This document shows, piece after piece, positions 1 to 8,370 of a DNA stretch of 46,009 nucleotides. The stretch's first letter is position 1; each line of letters begins with the position of its first letter. Under the pieces are notes generated by a model. That model searched no databases. It worked only from the letters and a program-made list of their open reading frames with translations, and had not been told where the DNA came from. The DNA comes from Bythopirellula sp. (GTDB taxonomy: Bacteria; Planctomycetota; Planctomycetia; Pirellulales; Lacipirellulaceae): positions 1-46,009 of the forward strand of contig JANQQA010000164.1 in assembly GCA_028285205.1 (NCBI GenBank). Direction: 5' to 3'. The position numbers were made by a program, and so were the translations under genes.

Positions 1-2
1 GT

Positions 3-1046
3 TTCGCTGCTACGGGTGGTGATGGTGGCGACGGTGGCAGCGCCGGCAGTGGCGGTGGCATCTACAGTGTCGAAGGGCAACTCGAAATCTCGATGAGCAC
101 GATTGCCGAAAATTTCGCGGCTAGCGGAGGCCTCGGCGGCGAGAGCGGGCTCGGTGGAACTGCGGGCAACGAAGGTAGCGACGGCAACGGTGGCGGCATT
201 AACAGCCTGGGGAATGATCCTATTCTGATTGACAACGCGATCATTGCCGCCAATCAAATAAGCGGTCTCTTCCCTGATCTGATGACTGGCACAGTCACGC
301 TCGACATTGAGTACAGCGTCATTGGCGACGGAGATGGGCTTTCCCTTAACTTGTCCGTCGGAAATCAGATCGGCACAGGCGCGATGCCCATCGATCCCAA
401 ACTTGGTCCCTTGTCTGCGAACGGTGGGCCCACCAGAACCCATGCCTTGCTGCCGGGCAGTCCAGCGCTCGACGCTGGAGACCCATCGATCTTGTTTGAC
501 ATCAGCGAGTTCGATCAACGAGGTGATCCCTTCTTCCGCGTTGAGGATGGCGACTTCACAGTTGGTCGTGTGATCGACATCGGGGCGTACGAAGCTCAAG
601 CGCCGCCATCCGCCGATTTTGATCAGGATGGCGACGTCGACGGTACCGATTTCCTCACGTGGCAACGAGGGTTTGGTATCACTAGTGGTGCACTTCTCGC
701 CGACGGCAACAGCGACGATGACGAAGACGTCGACCGGAGCGACTTTGCCGTCTGGTCCACGACCTACGGTCAGCAGCCTCCTCCGTTGGCAACACAAGAA
801 GCGGTCGACCTGGCGGTGGTGATGCTGTTCGCGGACGACGACCAGCCCACCGAAGGTCAGGACGTCCAACTCGCCACGTCTGTCGCGACGGAAGAGAACC
901 AACAAGCGTCCAACCCCGCACCACTTGACGGTTTCTCCTCGACAAACGACCAGAATGGCTCGTTCAATACACTGACGTCTGAAGCGACCAATGCTTCGCC
1001 TGACGAAGTGGAACTCGACGACGATTTGCTCTCGGGTCAAGCGTAG
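3..1046 (+). CDS. C-terminal part of a secreted choice-of-anchor Q / dockerin-like surface protein (5' partial)
   Basis: The reading frame is open from the left edge of the window, so only the C-terminal ~347 residues are seen and the true start lies outside. The beginning is a Gly-rich repeat region (GGDGGDGG, GSGGG) like those in parallel beta-helix surface proteins. A GGPTRTHALLPGSPALDAG segment then resembles the end of a choice-of-anchor Q / polymorphic outer-membrane repeat domain. It is followed by a paired dockerin-like calcium module (DQDGDVDGTDFLTWQ and DDDEDVDRSDFAVW). The last ~90 residues are acidic and Ser/Thr-rich and show no PEP-CTERM or membrane anchor. The role is probably extracellular or cell-surface, perhaps adhesive; this is inference from domain type. 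The ligand is unknown. Confidence 0.8.
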   Translation, partial: FAATGGDGGDGGSAGSGGGIYSVEGQLEISMSTIAENFAASGGLGGESGLGGTAGNEGSDGNGGGINSLGNDPILIDNAIIAANQISGLFPDLMTGTVTLDIEYSVIGDGDGLSLNLSVGNQIGTGAMPIDPKLGPLSANGGPTRTHALLPGSPALDAGDPSILFDISEFDQRGDPFFRVEDGDFTVGRVIDIGAYEAQAPPSADFDQDGDVDGTDFLTWQRGFGITSGALLADGNSDDDEDVDRSDFAVWSTTYGQQPPPLATQEAVDLAVVMLFADDDQPTEGQDVQLATSVATEENQQASNPAPLDGFSSTNDQNGSFNTLTSEATNASPDEVELDDDLLSGQA

Positions 1047-1136
1047 AAAAACAATCTTGCCAATCGCATTCCCCTGGGCCAGCGATTCTGCGAAACTAAC
1101 ACTCTTGTCGTTTCGCTAGTCGTGTGGGTTTGCTCT

Positions 1137-2090
1137 GTGGACAAGAACTTCGATTGCATCGTATGTGGATCATGCGTCGTGGACGTGCTGGTCCGGCCCG
1201 TGGAACTGGACGCTCCGATCGGCGCCGGTCGCTTAGTTCGCACCGAGCCGCTGATTCTTACCACCGGCGGAATTGTGTCGAACTCTGGCATCGCGATGGC
1301 GCGTCTTGGCATGAAGGTCGGGGTGATGACCTATGTCGGCGATGACCCGTGGGCCGAGATCATCCGCGATCGCTACCGGGCCGAGGGAATTGATACGACT
1401 GATTTGACCGCACACTCCTCGGCGCCGACCAGCACGACAGCCGTGCTGATTGACCAGCAGGGTGAGCGAAGTTTCCTGCACGCCGTTGGTGCACCGAAGC
1501 AACTTGATAAGCGAGCGTTCTTGGATCGACTAGACTTGTTCGCCAGCAGTCGCGTGATGCTGTTGGGCTACTATCCGCTGCTGCCTAACCTCTTGGACGA
1601 TCTGCCGGAGGTCCTAGACGCGATTCAGCGGGCGGGCTGCCTGACGGCGCTCGACGCGGCAGGTGATGGCGGAACGCTGTCGCCGCTAGATCGATGTCTG
1701 CCTTACCTGGACATCTACGTCCCTAGTCTCGCTGAAGCCAGCAACCAAACGGGTGAGTCTGATCCGCGGAAGATTATCGCCGCCTATCGCGACGCCGGTG
1801 CGAAAGGATTGGTCGGTGTCAAGCTAGGCGAAGCCGGCGCACTGCTCAGTCCACACACTAATGAATTGGTCGAGGTCTCGGCGATCCCGGCCCCTGGCGA
1901 CGTCGTCGATACGACCGGTGCGGGCGATTGCTTTTTCGGCGGTCTGCTCACGGGCTTGCTCCGCGAACTGCCGCTGGCAGACGCTGGAGCACTCGCGTCG
2001 GCCGCCGGTGCTAGTTGCGTGACCGGCTTGGGTGCGACGACTGCCGTTCGCAACTTCGAGGCGACCGCGAAGCTGGCGGGCATCGGTTGA
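1137..2090 (+). CDS. PfkB-family (ribokinase-like) carbohydrate kinase
   Basis: Cytosolic ATP-dependent kinase of the PfkB/ribokinase superfamily, which phosphorylates a sugar or nucleoside hydroxyl. The N-terminus has the substrate-binding GG-x-x-S-N-x-A-x-A-x-x-LG pattern (GGIVSNSGIAMARLG). The C-terminus has PfkB signature 2, DTTGAGDCFFGG, whose GAGD aspartate is the catalytic base and anion-hole motif of the family. The length (~317 residues) is normal. I prefer GTG 1137 because the product then begins MDKNFDCIVCGSCVVDVLV, like family members; an in-frame GTG at 1122 adds five residues, and neither start has a clear Shine-Dalgarno. The gene converges on the isomerase-like gene with only 20 bp between stops. 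The substrate cannot be read from sequence; the neighbouring sugar isomerase-type protein hints at sugar metabolism only weakly. Confidence 0.9.
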   Translation: MDKNFDCIVCGSCVVDVLVRPVELDAPIGAGRLVRTEPLILTTGGIVSNSGIAMARLGMKVGVMTYVGDDPWAEIIRDRYRAEGIDTTDLTAHSSAPTSTTAVLIDQQGERSFLHAVGAPKQLDKRAFLDRLDLFASSRVMLLGYYPLLPNLLDDLPEVLDAIQRAGCLTALDAAGDGGTLSPLDRCLPYLDIYVPSLAEASNQTGESDPRKIIAAYRDAGAKGLVGVKLGEAGALLSPHTNELVEVSAIPAPGDVVDTTGAGDCFFGGLLTGLLRELPLADAGALASAAGASCVTGLGATTAVRNFEATAKLAGIG

Positions 2091-2110
2091 AACTCGCGAA
2101 GTCGTCTCAC

Positions 2111-3022
2111 TCAAAAGTCGTCCGCCGCCGCGTACGCATCGATCACTGCCTGTTCGCCTTCTTTGCCTGGCTGAGAGTTGCCGTGCTCCATGCCCACGAT
2201 GCCTTTGAAGCCCTTGCCGTGGATATGTTTAAACACGTTGCGGTAGTTGATTTCGCCTGTGCCTGGTTCGTTGCGTCCTGGGTTGTCGCCGACCTGGAAG
2301 TAGCCAATCTCGTCCCACGCCTTGTCGATGTTGGGGATGAGATTGCCTTCTTGAATCTGCTGATGGTAGATGTCGAAGAGGATCTTGCAGGCGGGGCTAT
2401 CGACCGCACGGCAGATGAGGTACGACTGCGGAATCTTATTGAGGAACAGTCCAGGATGATTCGCCCACCAGTTTAGCGGCTCCAGCACCATCACCAACTC
2501 GTGCGGTTCAAGGATCGCCGAGGCCTGTCGCAGGGCTTCGGCGATGTTGGCCATTTGGTAGTCTCGCTCCTGACGCATGTCCACGTTGCCGGGCACCACG
2601 GTCATCCACTTGGCGTTGACTCGTTTGGCCACGGGTACCGAATCGCGGATGTCTTGTAAGAATCGCTCAAGGGTCTCCTTGTTACCGCTGGAAAGCGGCG
2701 GGTTCTCGCTATCTCCGAACGACGCCACGAAAACGCCCATCGTCATACCGCGCTTCTCCATCGTCTGAGCGATCTTCTCCTGCAGTTCGACAGACTTTCC
2801 TTTCATGCCGTTGTCTTCCCAAGCCGTGAAACCTCGATCAGCGGCAAACTCAAGCTGCGCGATCGGGTCATCGCCCGCGGAGTGTCGCAACATTCCGAAG
2901 TGCGGAGCGTAATGTAGTTTGAAGTCGTGTTTCGTTGTCGAGTCTTGTGCCTGCGCGGCACCGGCTGCCAACACACTTGCACCGACGACACCGCTTCTTG
3001 CTAGAAAATCGCGACGTTGCAT
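2111..3022 (-). CDS. Tat-exported TIM-barrel protein, hydroxypyruvate isomerase / sugar epimerase-like
   Basis: A 303-residue protein that begins MQRRDFLARSG followed by a hydrophobic Ala/Val-rich stretch ending in AQAQ. The RRDFL twin-arginine pattern predicts Tat export to the periplasm. The remainder resembles the xylose-isomerase-like TIM barrel / hydroxypyruvate isomerase (Hyi) family. Likely metal ligands occur in order: Glu in VLEPLN, Asp in LFDIYHQQ, and Glu in GMEHG near the C-terminus. Planctomycetes carry many exported members of this family with unknown substrates, so the exact reaction is not assigned. It is convergent with the PfkB kinase, and the downstream end of the aldehyde dehydrogenase gene lies 134 bp upstream of it on the same strand. 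Confidence 0.85.
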   Translation of the reverse strand: MQRRDFLARSGVVGASVLAAGAAQAQDSTTKHDFKLHYAPHFGMLRHSAGDDPIAQLEFAADRGFTAWEDNGMKGKSVELQEKIAQTMEKRGMTMGVFVASFGDSENPPLSSGNKETLERFLQDIRDSVPVAKRVNAKWMTVVPGNVDMRQERDYQMANIAEALRQASAILEPHELVMVLEPLNWWANHPGLFLNKIPQSYLICRAVDSPACKILFDIYHQQIQEGNLIPNIDKAWDEIGYFQVGDNPGRNEPGTGEINYRNVFKHIHGKGFKGIVGMEHGNSQPGKEGEQAVIDAYAAADDF

Positions 3023-3156
3023 ATTCGAGTTCCTTACGAGCTGACGTTTCTTGATCGAACGCGACGTTGCCTGACGCGCGGGGTAATCTGGGTCTGGAGA
3101 AGTTGTCCGATATTGTACCGGCAGCCGTTGGCGTCTGCACGGGTCAAAACACGGAC

Positions 3157-4695
3157 TCAGATGTCGAACTGTATGCCCTGGGCAAGTGGCAGCTCGTCAG
3201 AGTAGTTGATGGTGTTGGTGGCGCGACGCATATAAGCTTTCCACGCATCGGAGCCCGATTCGCGGCCGCCGCCGGTCTCTTTTTCGCCGCCGAACGCGCC
3301 ACCGATCTCGGCACCGCTTGTGCCAATGTTCACGTTGACGATGCCACAGTCTGAGCCAGAGGGTGAGCAGAACAACTCCGCCTCGCGCACGTCCTGGGTG
3401 AGAATTGCCGACGACAGCCCTTGTGGCACATCGTTGTGAGCTTCGATGGCGTCGGTGAGCGAATCAAAACGAATCAGGTACAGAATTGGGGCAAACGTCT
3501 CTTCCTGAACAATCGGCGCATCAGCGGCGATTTCAACCAGCGCGGGCCGGACGTATACGCCGCCGGCGGGAACAACTTCGGTTACACTTCCTCCGCCGTG
3601 GACGACTCCGCCTTGGCCACTAGCCGATTCGAGCGCTTTGTCCATCGCTTGCGCGGCGCGCTCGTCGATTAGCGGCCCGATAAGCGTTCCTGCCGATGTC
3701 GGATCGCCGATGGGTAGGCGGGCGAAGACTTCCAGCAGCGAATCCCTAATTCTGTCGGCGATCGACTCATGCACGAACAGTCGTCGCAAGCTGGTGCAGC
3801 GCTGTCCACAGGTGCCGACTGCAGCAAAGGTTGCGGCGCGCACCGCCAAATCCAGATCGGCCGAAGGAGCGACGATCATGCCGTTGTTTCCTCCCAATTC
3901 CAGCAGCGAACGACCCAGGCGTGCCGCGACAGTCTGCGCGACGGCGCGTCCCATCGGGATCGACCCCGTTGCCGAAATCAGCGGTAATTCGGGCGACGCG
4001 GACAGCTGCTGGCCAACATCAGCACCGCCGATCACGAGGCTGGAAATAGCTGGCGGGACGTCGGGGCAGTCTTCCAGGGTCTTCGCGAACAGGGTCTGGC
4101 AAGCAATCGCGGTGAGCGGTGTCTTTTCTGAGGGCTTCCAGACGACCGGATCACCGCAGACCCAAGCGATCGCGGCGTTCCACGCCCATACCGCCACCGG
4201 GAAGTTGAACGCCGAAATCACGCCGATCGGTCCGAGGGGATGCCATTGTTCGGTGAGGCGGTGTCCCGGCCGTTCGCTGGCAATAGTTTTTCCGTACAAC
4301 TGTCGACTGAGTCCGACGGCAAAGTCGCAGATGTCGATCATCTCTTGGACTTCACCGAGCGACTCTTGCGTGATCTTACCTGCCTCCCAACTCACCAGAG
4401 TCGCCAGATCCTCTTTGTGCTCTCGTAGCTGCATGCCGTACTGACGTACGAACTCACCACGCACTGGCGCCGGCACACTGCGCCATGTGCGGAACGCACC
4501 GCTCGCTGCATCAACGGCCGCGTCGACCTGATCGGTGCTTGCCATCGCAAAGTTGGCGAGCAACGACCCATCGATGGGGGAACGAACCTCCAGCGCATCA
4601 CCACGCCCGGGTTCCCACTCGTTGCCCACGGCACAACCGACGAGCGGTTCACGGATGCCTAGATTCGCCAATGCGGTTTGAACTTGGTTATTCAT
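3157..4695 (-). CDS. ALDH7-type alpha-aminoadipate-semialdehyde dehydrogenase
   Basis: NAD-dependent aldehyde dehydrogenase of the ALDH7 (antiquitin) group, which oxidises L-2-aminoadipate 6-semialdehyde to L-2-aminoadipate in lysine breakdown. From ATG 4695 the product is 512 residues, normal for the family. Visible catalytic residues are Asn164 (AFNFPVAVWAWN), Glu266 (LLELGGNN) and nucleophile Cys300 (GTCGQRCTS). ALDH7 hallmarks are the ATGSIPMGRAV segment and the C-terminal GGAFGGEKETGGGRESGSDAWK, typical of this subgroup rather than of ALDH1/2. The reading frame stays open upstream to 4920, but that extension lies inside the neighbouring dehydrogenase gene and has no family similarity. 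The start overlaps the end of the upstream lysine/saccharopine dehydrogenase-like gene by 8 bp, so the two are very likely translationally coupled and consecutive in the pathway. Confidence 0.93.
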   Translation of the reverse strand: MNNQVQTALANLGIREPLVGCAVGNEWEPGRGDALEVRSPIDGSLLANFAMASTDQVDAAVDAASGAFRTWRSVPAPVRGEFVRQYGMQLREHKEDLATLVSWEAGKITQESLGEVQEMIDICDFAVGLSRQLYGKTIASERPGHRLTEQWHPLGPIGVISAFNFPVAVWAWNAAIAWVCGDPVVWKPSEKTPLTAIACQTLFAKTLEDCPDVPPAISSLVIGGADVGQQLSASPELPLISATGSIPMGRAVAQTVAARLGRSLLELGGNNGMIVAPSADLDLAVRAATFAAVGTCGQRCTSLRRLFVHESIADRIRDSLLEVFARLPIGDPTSAGTLIGPLIDERAAQAMDKALESASGQGGVVHGGGSVTEVVPAGGVYVRPALVEIAADAPIVQEETFAPILYLIRFDSLTDAIEAHNDVPQGLSSAILTQDVREAELFCSPSGSDCGIVNVNIGTSGAEIGGAFGGEKETGGGRESGSDAWKAYMRRATNTINYSDELPLAQGIQFDI

Positions 4696-5806
4696 TGCTG
4701 ACACTGCTGAACTTTGTGGATTTTTCGGAGTCGTAGCATTTGCCGAATCTGTTGGCCAGGAACTTCTCGAAGTCGACTTGCTCCTGCAATACAAATCCTT
4801 GCGAGGGAAGCTCGCCAGCTGCATGCATGTCGACCACGGCGCAGATTCCGCCGGCGGTGGTGATCTGGATCGCGCTCCAATTCTCGTCCGCGATCGAATA
4901 ATGATAGATCTTTCGTGCATCGCTGATCTGCACGAGCTGCCCGTTGCGTTTGCCGGTAACTGTGCAAAACGTCACGACGACGTCTTGAAAGGTGATGGGT
5001 ACGGAGTATTCAAGGATATCCTTGAGCAGCTCCCGTCGATCGTGCAGCCGCAACTCATTGACCAACAGAAGCATCGTTTCCTGGTGACCCAAGTACCGCA
5101 CTGTCTTGTAGTTCAATTCGCGCACTTTGCCGTCAAGAGTCTCACAGAGTGTGCCCAAGCCGCCGCTGGTGTTGAACGCTTCGTAGCGCACGCCGTCGAG
5201 CGAAAAATGCTCAAGACCTTCCAGCGGCAAGACTTCAATTCGTTTGCCGTTGTTGATTGCTTCGCACGGGTTGCAGTATTCGTTGATCAGACCGTCCGTA
5301 GACCACGTGAGGTTGTACTTCAGTGCTCCAGTAGGAAACTGAGGGAGAGCGCCCACACGCATCCGTACAGTATCGACTTCGTCGAACGCTTTTGTGAGAT
5401 GATTCGCAACGATCGAGATGAAACCGGGTGCTAGCCCACATTGAGGCATGAATACCTGCCCAGCCTTCGCTTGCTTCGAGATCGCCCGAACTCTTCGAGT
5501 CGTTTCGACATCTTCGGTCAAATCGAAGTAGCTTGTACCCGTTTCGAGTGCGACTTCCGCAACCAGCGGATTAAAGTAAAAGCTGAGCGCCGAAAGGACC
5601 GAATCGTGCCCGTCCATAACCTTGGCGAGTTGCTGCCGATTGCTGGCATCGATTTGGTGGGTGGTGACTTCGATGCGTTCTGCGATTCGTTCTAACGCGG
5701 CAGTGTCCGCGTCGGCAACCGCGACTTCGTAGTCACCTGTATCGACAAGGAGCCGCGCGATCATACGACCGATCTTGCCGGCCCCAAGCAGAAGGATACG
5801 ATGCAT
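4688..5806 (-). CDS. Lysine 6-dehydrogenase / saccharopine dehydrogenase-like protein
   Basis: A 372-residue member of the saccharopine dehydrogenase fold. It has an N-terminal Rossmann motif (LGAGKIGRM, residues ~7-15) and a catalytic domain with QCGLAPGFIS, AFNTSGGLGTL and ELNYKTVRYLGH. From memory this pattern resembles Geobacillus-type L-lysine 6-dehydrogenase, which converts lysine directly to aminoadipate semialdehyde. Bacterial saccharopine reductases share the same fold, so the precise substrate (lysine or saccharopine) stays open. Either way the product would feed the ALDH7-type enzyme whose gene overlaps this one by 8 bp. The promoter region is shared with the divergent HglS-like gene. 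No separate lysine-ketoglutarate reductase is present in the window, which mildly favours lysine 6-dehydrogenase. Confidence 0.85.
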   Translation of the reverse strand: MHRILLLGAGKIGRMIARLLVDTGDYEVAVADADTAALERIAERIEVTTHQIDASNRQQLAKVMDGHDSVLSALSFYFNPLVAEVALETGTSYFDLTEDVETTRRVRAISKQAKAGQVFMPQCGLAPGFISIVANHLTKAFDEVDTVRMRVGALPQFPTGALKYNLTWSTDGLINEYCNPCEAINNGKRIEVLPLEGLEHFSLDGVRYEAFNTSGGLGTLCETLDGKVRELNYKTVRYLGHQETMLLLVNELRLHDRRELLKDILEYSVPITFQDVVVTFCTVTGKRNGQLVQISDARKIYHYSIADENWSAIQITTAGGICAVVDMHAAGELPSQGFVLQEQVDFEKFLANRFGKCYDSEKSTKFSSVSNE

Positions 5807-5833
5807 CTAGAAAGTTACTCGCAAGTTAGGACA

Positions 5834-5870
5834 AAACGGTTCACAAACCCCCATCGTAAGCAAACGGTTC
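5834..5870. promoter_or_regulatory. Direct repeat AAACGGTTC in the divergent lysine-gene promoter region
   Basis: The 9-mer AAACGGTTC occurs twice (5834-5842 and 5862-5870) with a 28-bp period, each copy followed by a CACA-type sequence. It lies between the divergent lysine dehydrogenase-like and HglS-like genes. It could be a paired binding site for a lysine-responsive regulator; no regulator gene is nearby and this is inference. Confidence 0.35.
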
Positions 5871-5929
5871 CACACGATTCAACTCCAATCAATGTTATGC
5901 GTGTCAACTTAACCCTCCGCATTGCGAAT

Positions 5930-5947
5930 CGTAATCACTCAATTACG
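5930..5947. promoter_or_regulatory. Palindrome CGTAAT-N6-ATTACG upstream of the HglS-like gene
   Basis: A perfect 6-bp inverted repeat with a 6-bp spacer, ~47 bp before the ATG at 5994, in an AT-rich leader. It is spaced like a dimeric transcription-factor operator. Whether it acts on the HglS-like gene, the opposite operon or both is unknown. Confidence 0.35.
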
Positions 5948-5993
5948 CAACATGCTTGCCGCTCATTAATTGACGAACTAATTTGACAGAGTT

Positions 5994-7355
5994 ATGAGCA
6001 CTATTTTTGTTAAACCGAGTTGGATTCGCAGTGAACTGGTCCGCCAGATCCTGGCACGATTTGAGCAGTCGATGCCGATCTACAAGCAGATGATGCAGGT
6101 GGCCCGCGACATCAACCTTCGTGCGGGAGAAGACGAGGCAAAGCGCTTAGGACGAATCATGCACGCCGCGATTCGCTGCGCATCGGACGCGGAGCTCAAA
6201 GTCATCAGCGAGCTATTTGCGTTGATGGATTGCCAGCCGGTCAACTACTACGACCTACGCGAGCGGGTTTCGGTGGAAAGCACCGCATTTCGACCAATTT
6301 CACAGGATGAAATCGAGCTGAACGGTTTCCGAGTGTTTTGCTCGAAACTTGCACTGGACTGCATTCCGAAGGAGGAGCGGGCATTCGTTGAGTCAATCAT
6401 CGCGCGACGTCAGTTGTTTGACGACGCGTTTTTAGATCTGATCGCTAAAGGCAAGTCGCAAGGCGGTTTTGATCAACAGCAGGCGGAAGAATTCATCGAG
6501 GCGTGTGTGCAGGTGTTTTCGCGCCCGGACGAAGCGTTGGTGAGCATTGAGGAATACGAGCAGCTACGCGGAATCAATAAGGTCGCAGCACAGGTGCTGG
6601 TCAGCAATTCGATGGCCTTCAATCACCTGACGCCATCTGTGGCGTCGGTGCCTGCCGCGCACGAGGAGCTGACACGGCGAGGCATTAAGTCCATTCCCGT
6701 CTGGCAGGGGCCCGTGGGGAAGGACGTAATTCTGCGTCAGACATCGTGCCTCGCGCCGGCGATCACGCTGAAGTATCCCAATCCGGATGGATCTTTTGTC
6801 GAAGCGGACTATCAGGAAACGTTCGTCGAATTCGAGGAACGTTTGCAAGCGCTCACCCCCAAAGGACGCGAACGCTTTGAAGCGTTATTCGACAAAGGTA
6901 AGCAGTCACTCAGTTTGAAGGAAGGTGATGCGGGGTATGCCGAGCACTACTATTCGGTAATGGAATCCGCGCTGTCTGAATTTCCCAGTGACCAGCAGGA
7001 ACTGTGGGACGAGGGGCTGGCATACTTCACTTTCGAACTCAACGACGCGTCATCGTCGCTTGCCAGCGATCTGGCAGAGGATTCAAGTCTCGATACGTTA
7101 GTGGAGCAAGGGGCGGTGTCCCTGGTTCCGCAACAGTACGAAGATTTCTTCGGGCCGGCCGCGACGAACATCTTTAATTCGAACATCGGTTTGGAAGACG
7201 TCAGCAACGTCGGCGTCGCGAAGCCCGACTCTCAGAGCGCGTACGAGGCGGCCCTTGGTCGAGAAGTCGTCAACATGTACGACTACTACGACGGCATTCA
7301 GGACGCTTCGAGGCGGCAAATCCTTCGGCAGATCGCCTCTTTGACACGCAGCTAG
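5994..7355 (+). CDS. hglS: 2-oxoadipate dioxygenase/decarboxylase (HglS, DUF1338 family)
   Basis: A 453-residue protein of the DUF1338 family, whose characterised member (HglS of Pseudomonas putida) is an Fe(II) enzyme converting 2-oxoadipate to D-2-hydroxyglutarate in lysine degradation. Conserved blocks are visible: MHAAIR (His57, Arg61), FNHLTP (His211), VILRQTS, FVEFEERLQALTPKGRE (Glu279) and a C-terminal AYEAALGREV. His57, His211 and Glu279 sit where the two-His/one-Glu metal site is expected, with Arg61 at the substrate-carboxylate position. Length matches the family. The gene is divergent from the lysine dehydrogenase-like/ALDH7 operon, so the locus covers lysine to 2-aminoadipate plus the 2-oxoadipate step. 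Only the 2-aminoadipate aminotransferase is missing here. The family call rests on remembered motifs, not a search. Confidence 0.88.
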   Translation: MSTIFVKPSWIRSELVRQILARFEQSMPIYKQMMQVARDINLRAGEDEAKRLGRIMHAAIRCASDAELKVISELFALMDCQPVNYYDLRERVSVESTAFRPISQDEIELNGFRVFCSKLALDCIPKEERAFVESIIARRQLFDDAFLDLIAKGKSQGGFDQQQAEEFIEACVQVFSRPDEALVSIEEYEQLRGINKVAAQVLVSNSMAFNHLTPSVASVPAAHEELTRRGIKSIPVWQGPVGKDVILRQTSCLAPAITLKYPNPDGSFVEADYQETFVEFEERLQALTPKGRERFEALFDKGKQSLSLKEGDAGYAEHYYSVMESALSEFPSDQQELWDEGLAYFTFELNDASSSLASDLAEDSSLDTLVEQGAVSLVPQQYEDFFGPAATNIFNSNIGLEDVSNVGVAKPDSQSAYEAALGREVVNMYDYYDGIQDASRRQILRQIASLTRS

Positions 7356-7570
7356 GGTGCATTCCGCCTAGTCGTTGGCGTGTGGGCGCCCCAGCGTCGC
7401 GCACAGTCAGATCCGGCAATAATGGGCTGGTTGCAGAAGCGGTACGCATCGTAAGTCTTTTTCAGGAAAAGGTTTGCGGCGATCCGCAAGGGGGGCTTTC
7501 TTGAGCTAAGCTTGTCGTGGAGGCTAAACGACGCTGCCTAATTGCGCGTCGTCCCGGTAGATCGCTTTGG

Positions 7571-8185
7571 ATGATTGCCATGTTTGCCAGCATACTTGAT
7601 CCCCCGCTGACCGAACCTGCAGAAGTTGAATGTGGCCACTGCTACGGTCGGCTGCCGTTACGAATTACGCAACAGGGTGAGCGCGGGGCGGTCTGGCTCT
7701 GTGCGGAATGCAGCGTGCCCTTTGTTTCATTGTGCATCAAAGATCGCCTCCCCAATGACGGTCGGGCGGTGAAACTCGATGACCGATACTTCGATACCCG
7801 TGGCCTGCCGCCGATAAGCTCGAGGATTCGCAAGGAAGTTGCCCGCCTTGCGGAACGCGCCGAGGCCGAGATTGCCAACAACCAGCGCCGATCTGAGCGT
7901 GTAAATCAATCTTTGGTAGTGCCAGCCGTCAAGCTGGATGCCAGCCTGAATCCGTTCGGCCGCTCGTTCCAAGTCATGGTGGCGAACGTATCGCGCGAAG
8001 GCGTTGGGATTGTACATAATGACGCGATCGATTCCGAATTTATCGCAATGAATCTCCCGCTGGATGACGAGGAACCAATTCAGATCGTGGCACGACTCGT
8101 CCGCGAACGCGAGCTAAAAAAGCCGATGCGCGAGTATGGCGGCGAGTTCTACGTTCGTCTCGGATCGGTCGCCGAAGAAGACTGA
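7571..8185 (+). CDS. Zinc-ribbon plus PilZ-domain protein, copy 1
   Basis: A 204-residue protein from ATG 7571; in-frame GTG 7517 and ATG 7580 are alternatives. The N-terminus has two Cys pairs, CGHC (residues ~21-24) and CAEC (~44-47), expected to form a small zinc ribbon. The C-terminal half is a PilZ domain with the two cyclic-di-GMP-binding motifs, RRSER (~106-110) and NVSREGVG (~139-146, matching D/NxSxxG). The end YGGEFYVRLGS fits the last strand of the barrel. It is a probable cytosolic c-di-GMP effector with unknown output. A clear paralogue follows 185 bp downstream on the same strand, so this is a tandem duplication. Confidence 0.85.
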   Translation: MIAMFASILDPPLTEPAEVECGHCYGRLPLRITQQGERGAVWLCAECSVPFVSLCIKDRLPNDGRAVKLDDRYFDTRGLPPISSRIRKEVARLAERAEAEIANNQRRSERVNQSLVVPAVKLDASLNPFGRSFQVMVANVSREGVGIVHNDAIDSEFIAMNLPLDDEEPIQIVARLVRERELKKPMREYGGEFYVRLGSVAEED

Positions 8186-8370
8186 ACGATTCAGAGAACT
8201 GGTACAATCATCAGTACGGGTAGCTTGCGTGCTAGCTGAGCCGCACACGTGAGAACTTCTCGCCTGTATTGAAGCTAATCCTGAGCGGTGAACTAGGGTT
8301 TAGTACAAGCAGTTTCAATGTGCTTGTGCGTTTCAGAAACACTGCCCCGGTTCTGGAAGCAAGCCCCTAA

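Noticed and set aside
4696..4920. N-terminal extension of the ALDH7 gene
   Set aside because: It lies inside the upstream dehydrogenase gene and has no similarity to ALDH; ATG 4695 gives the normal length.
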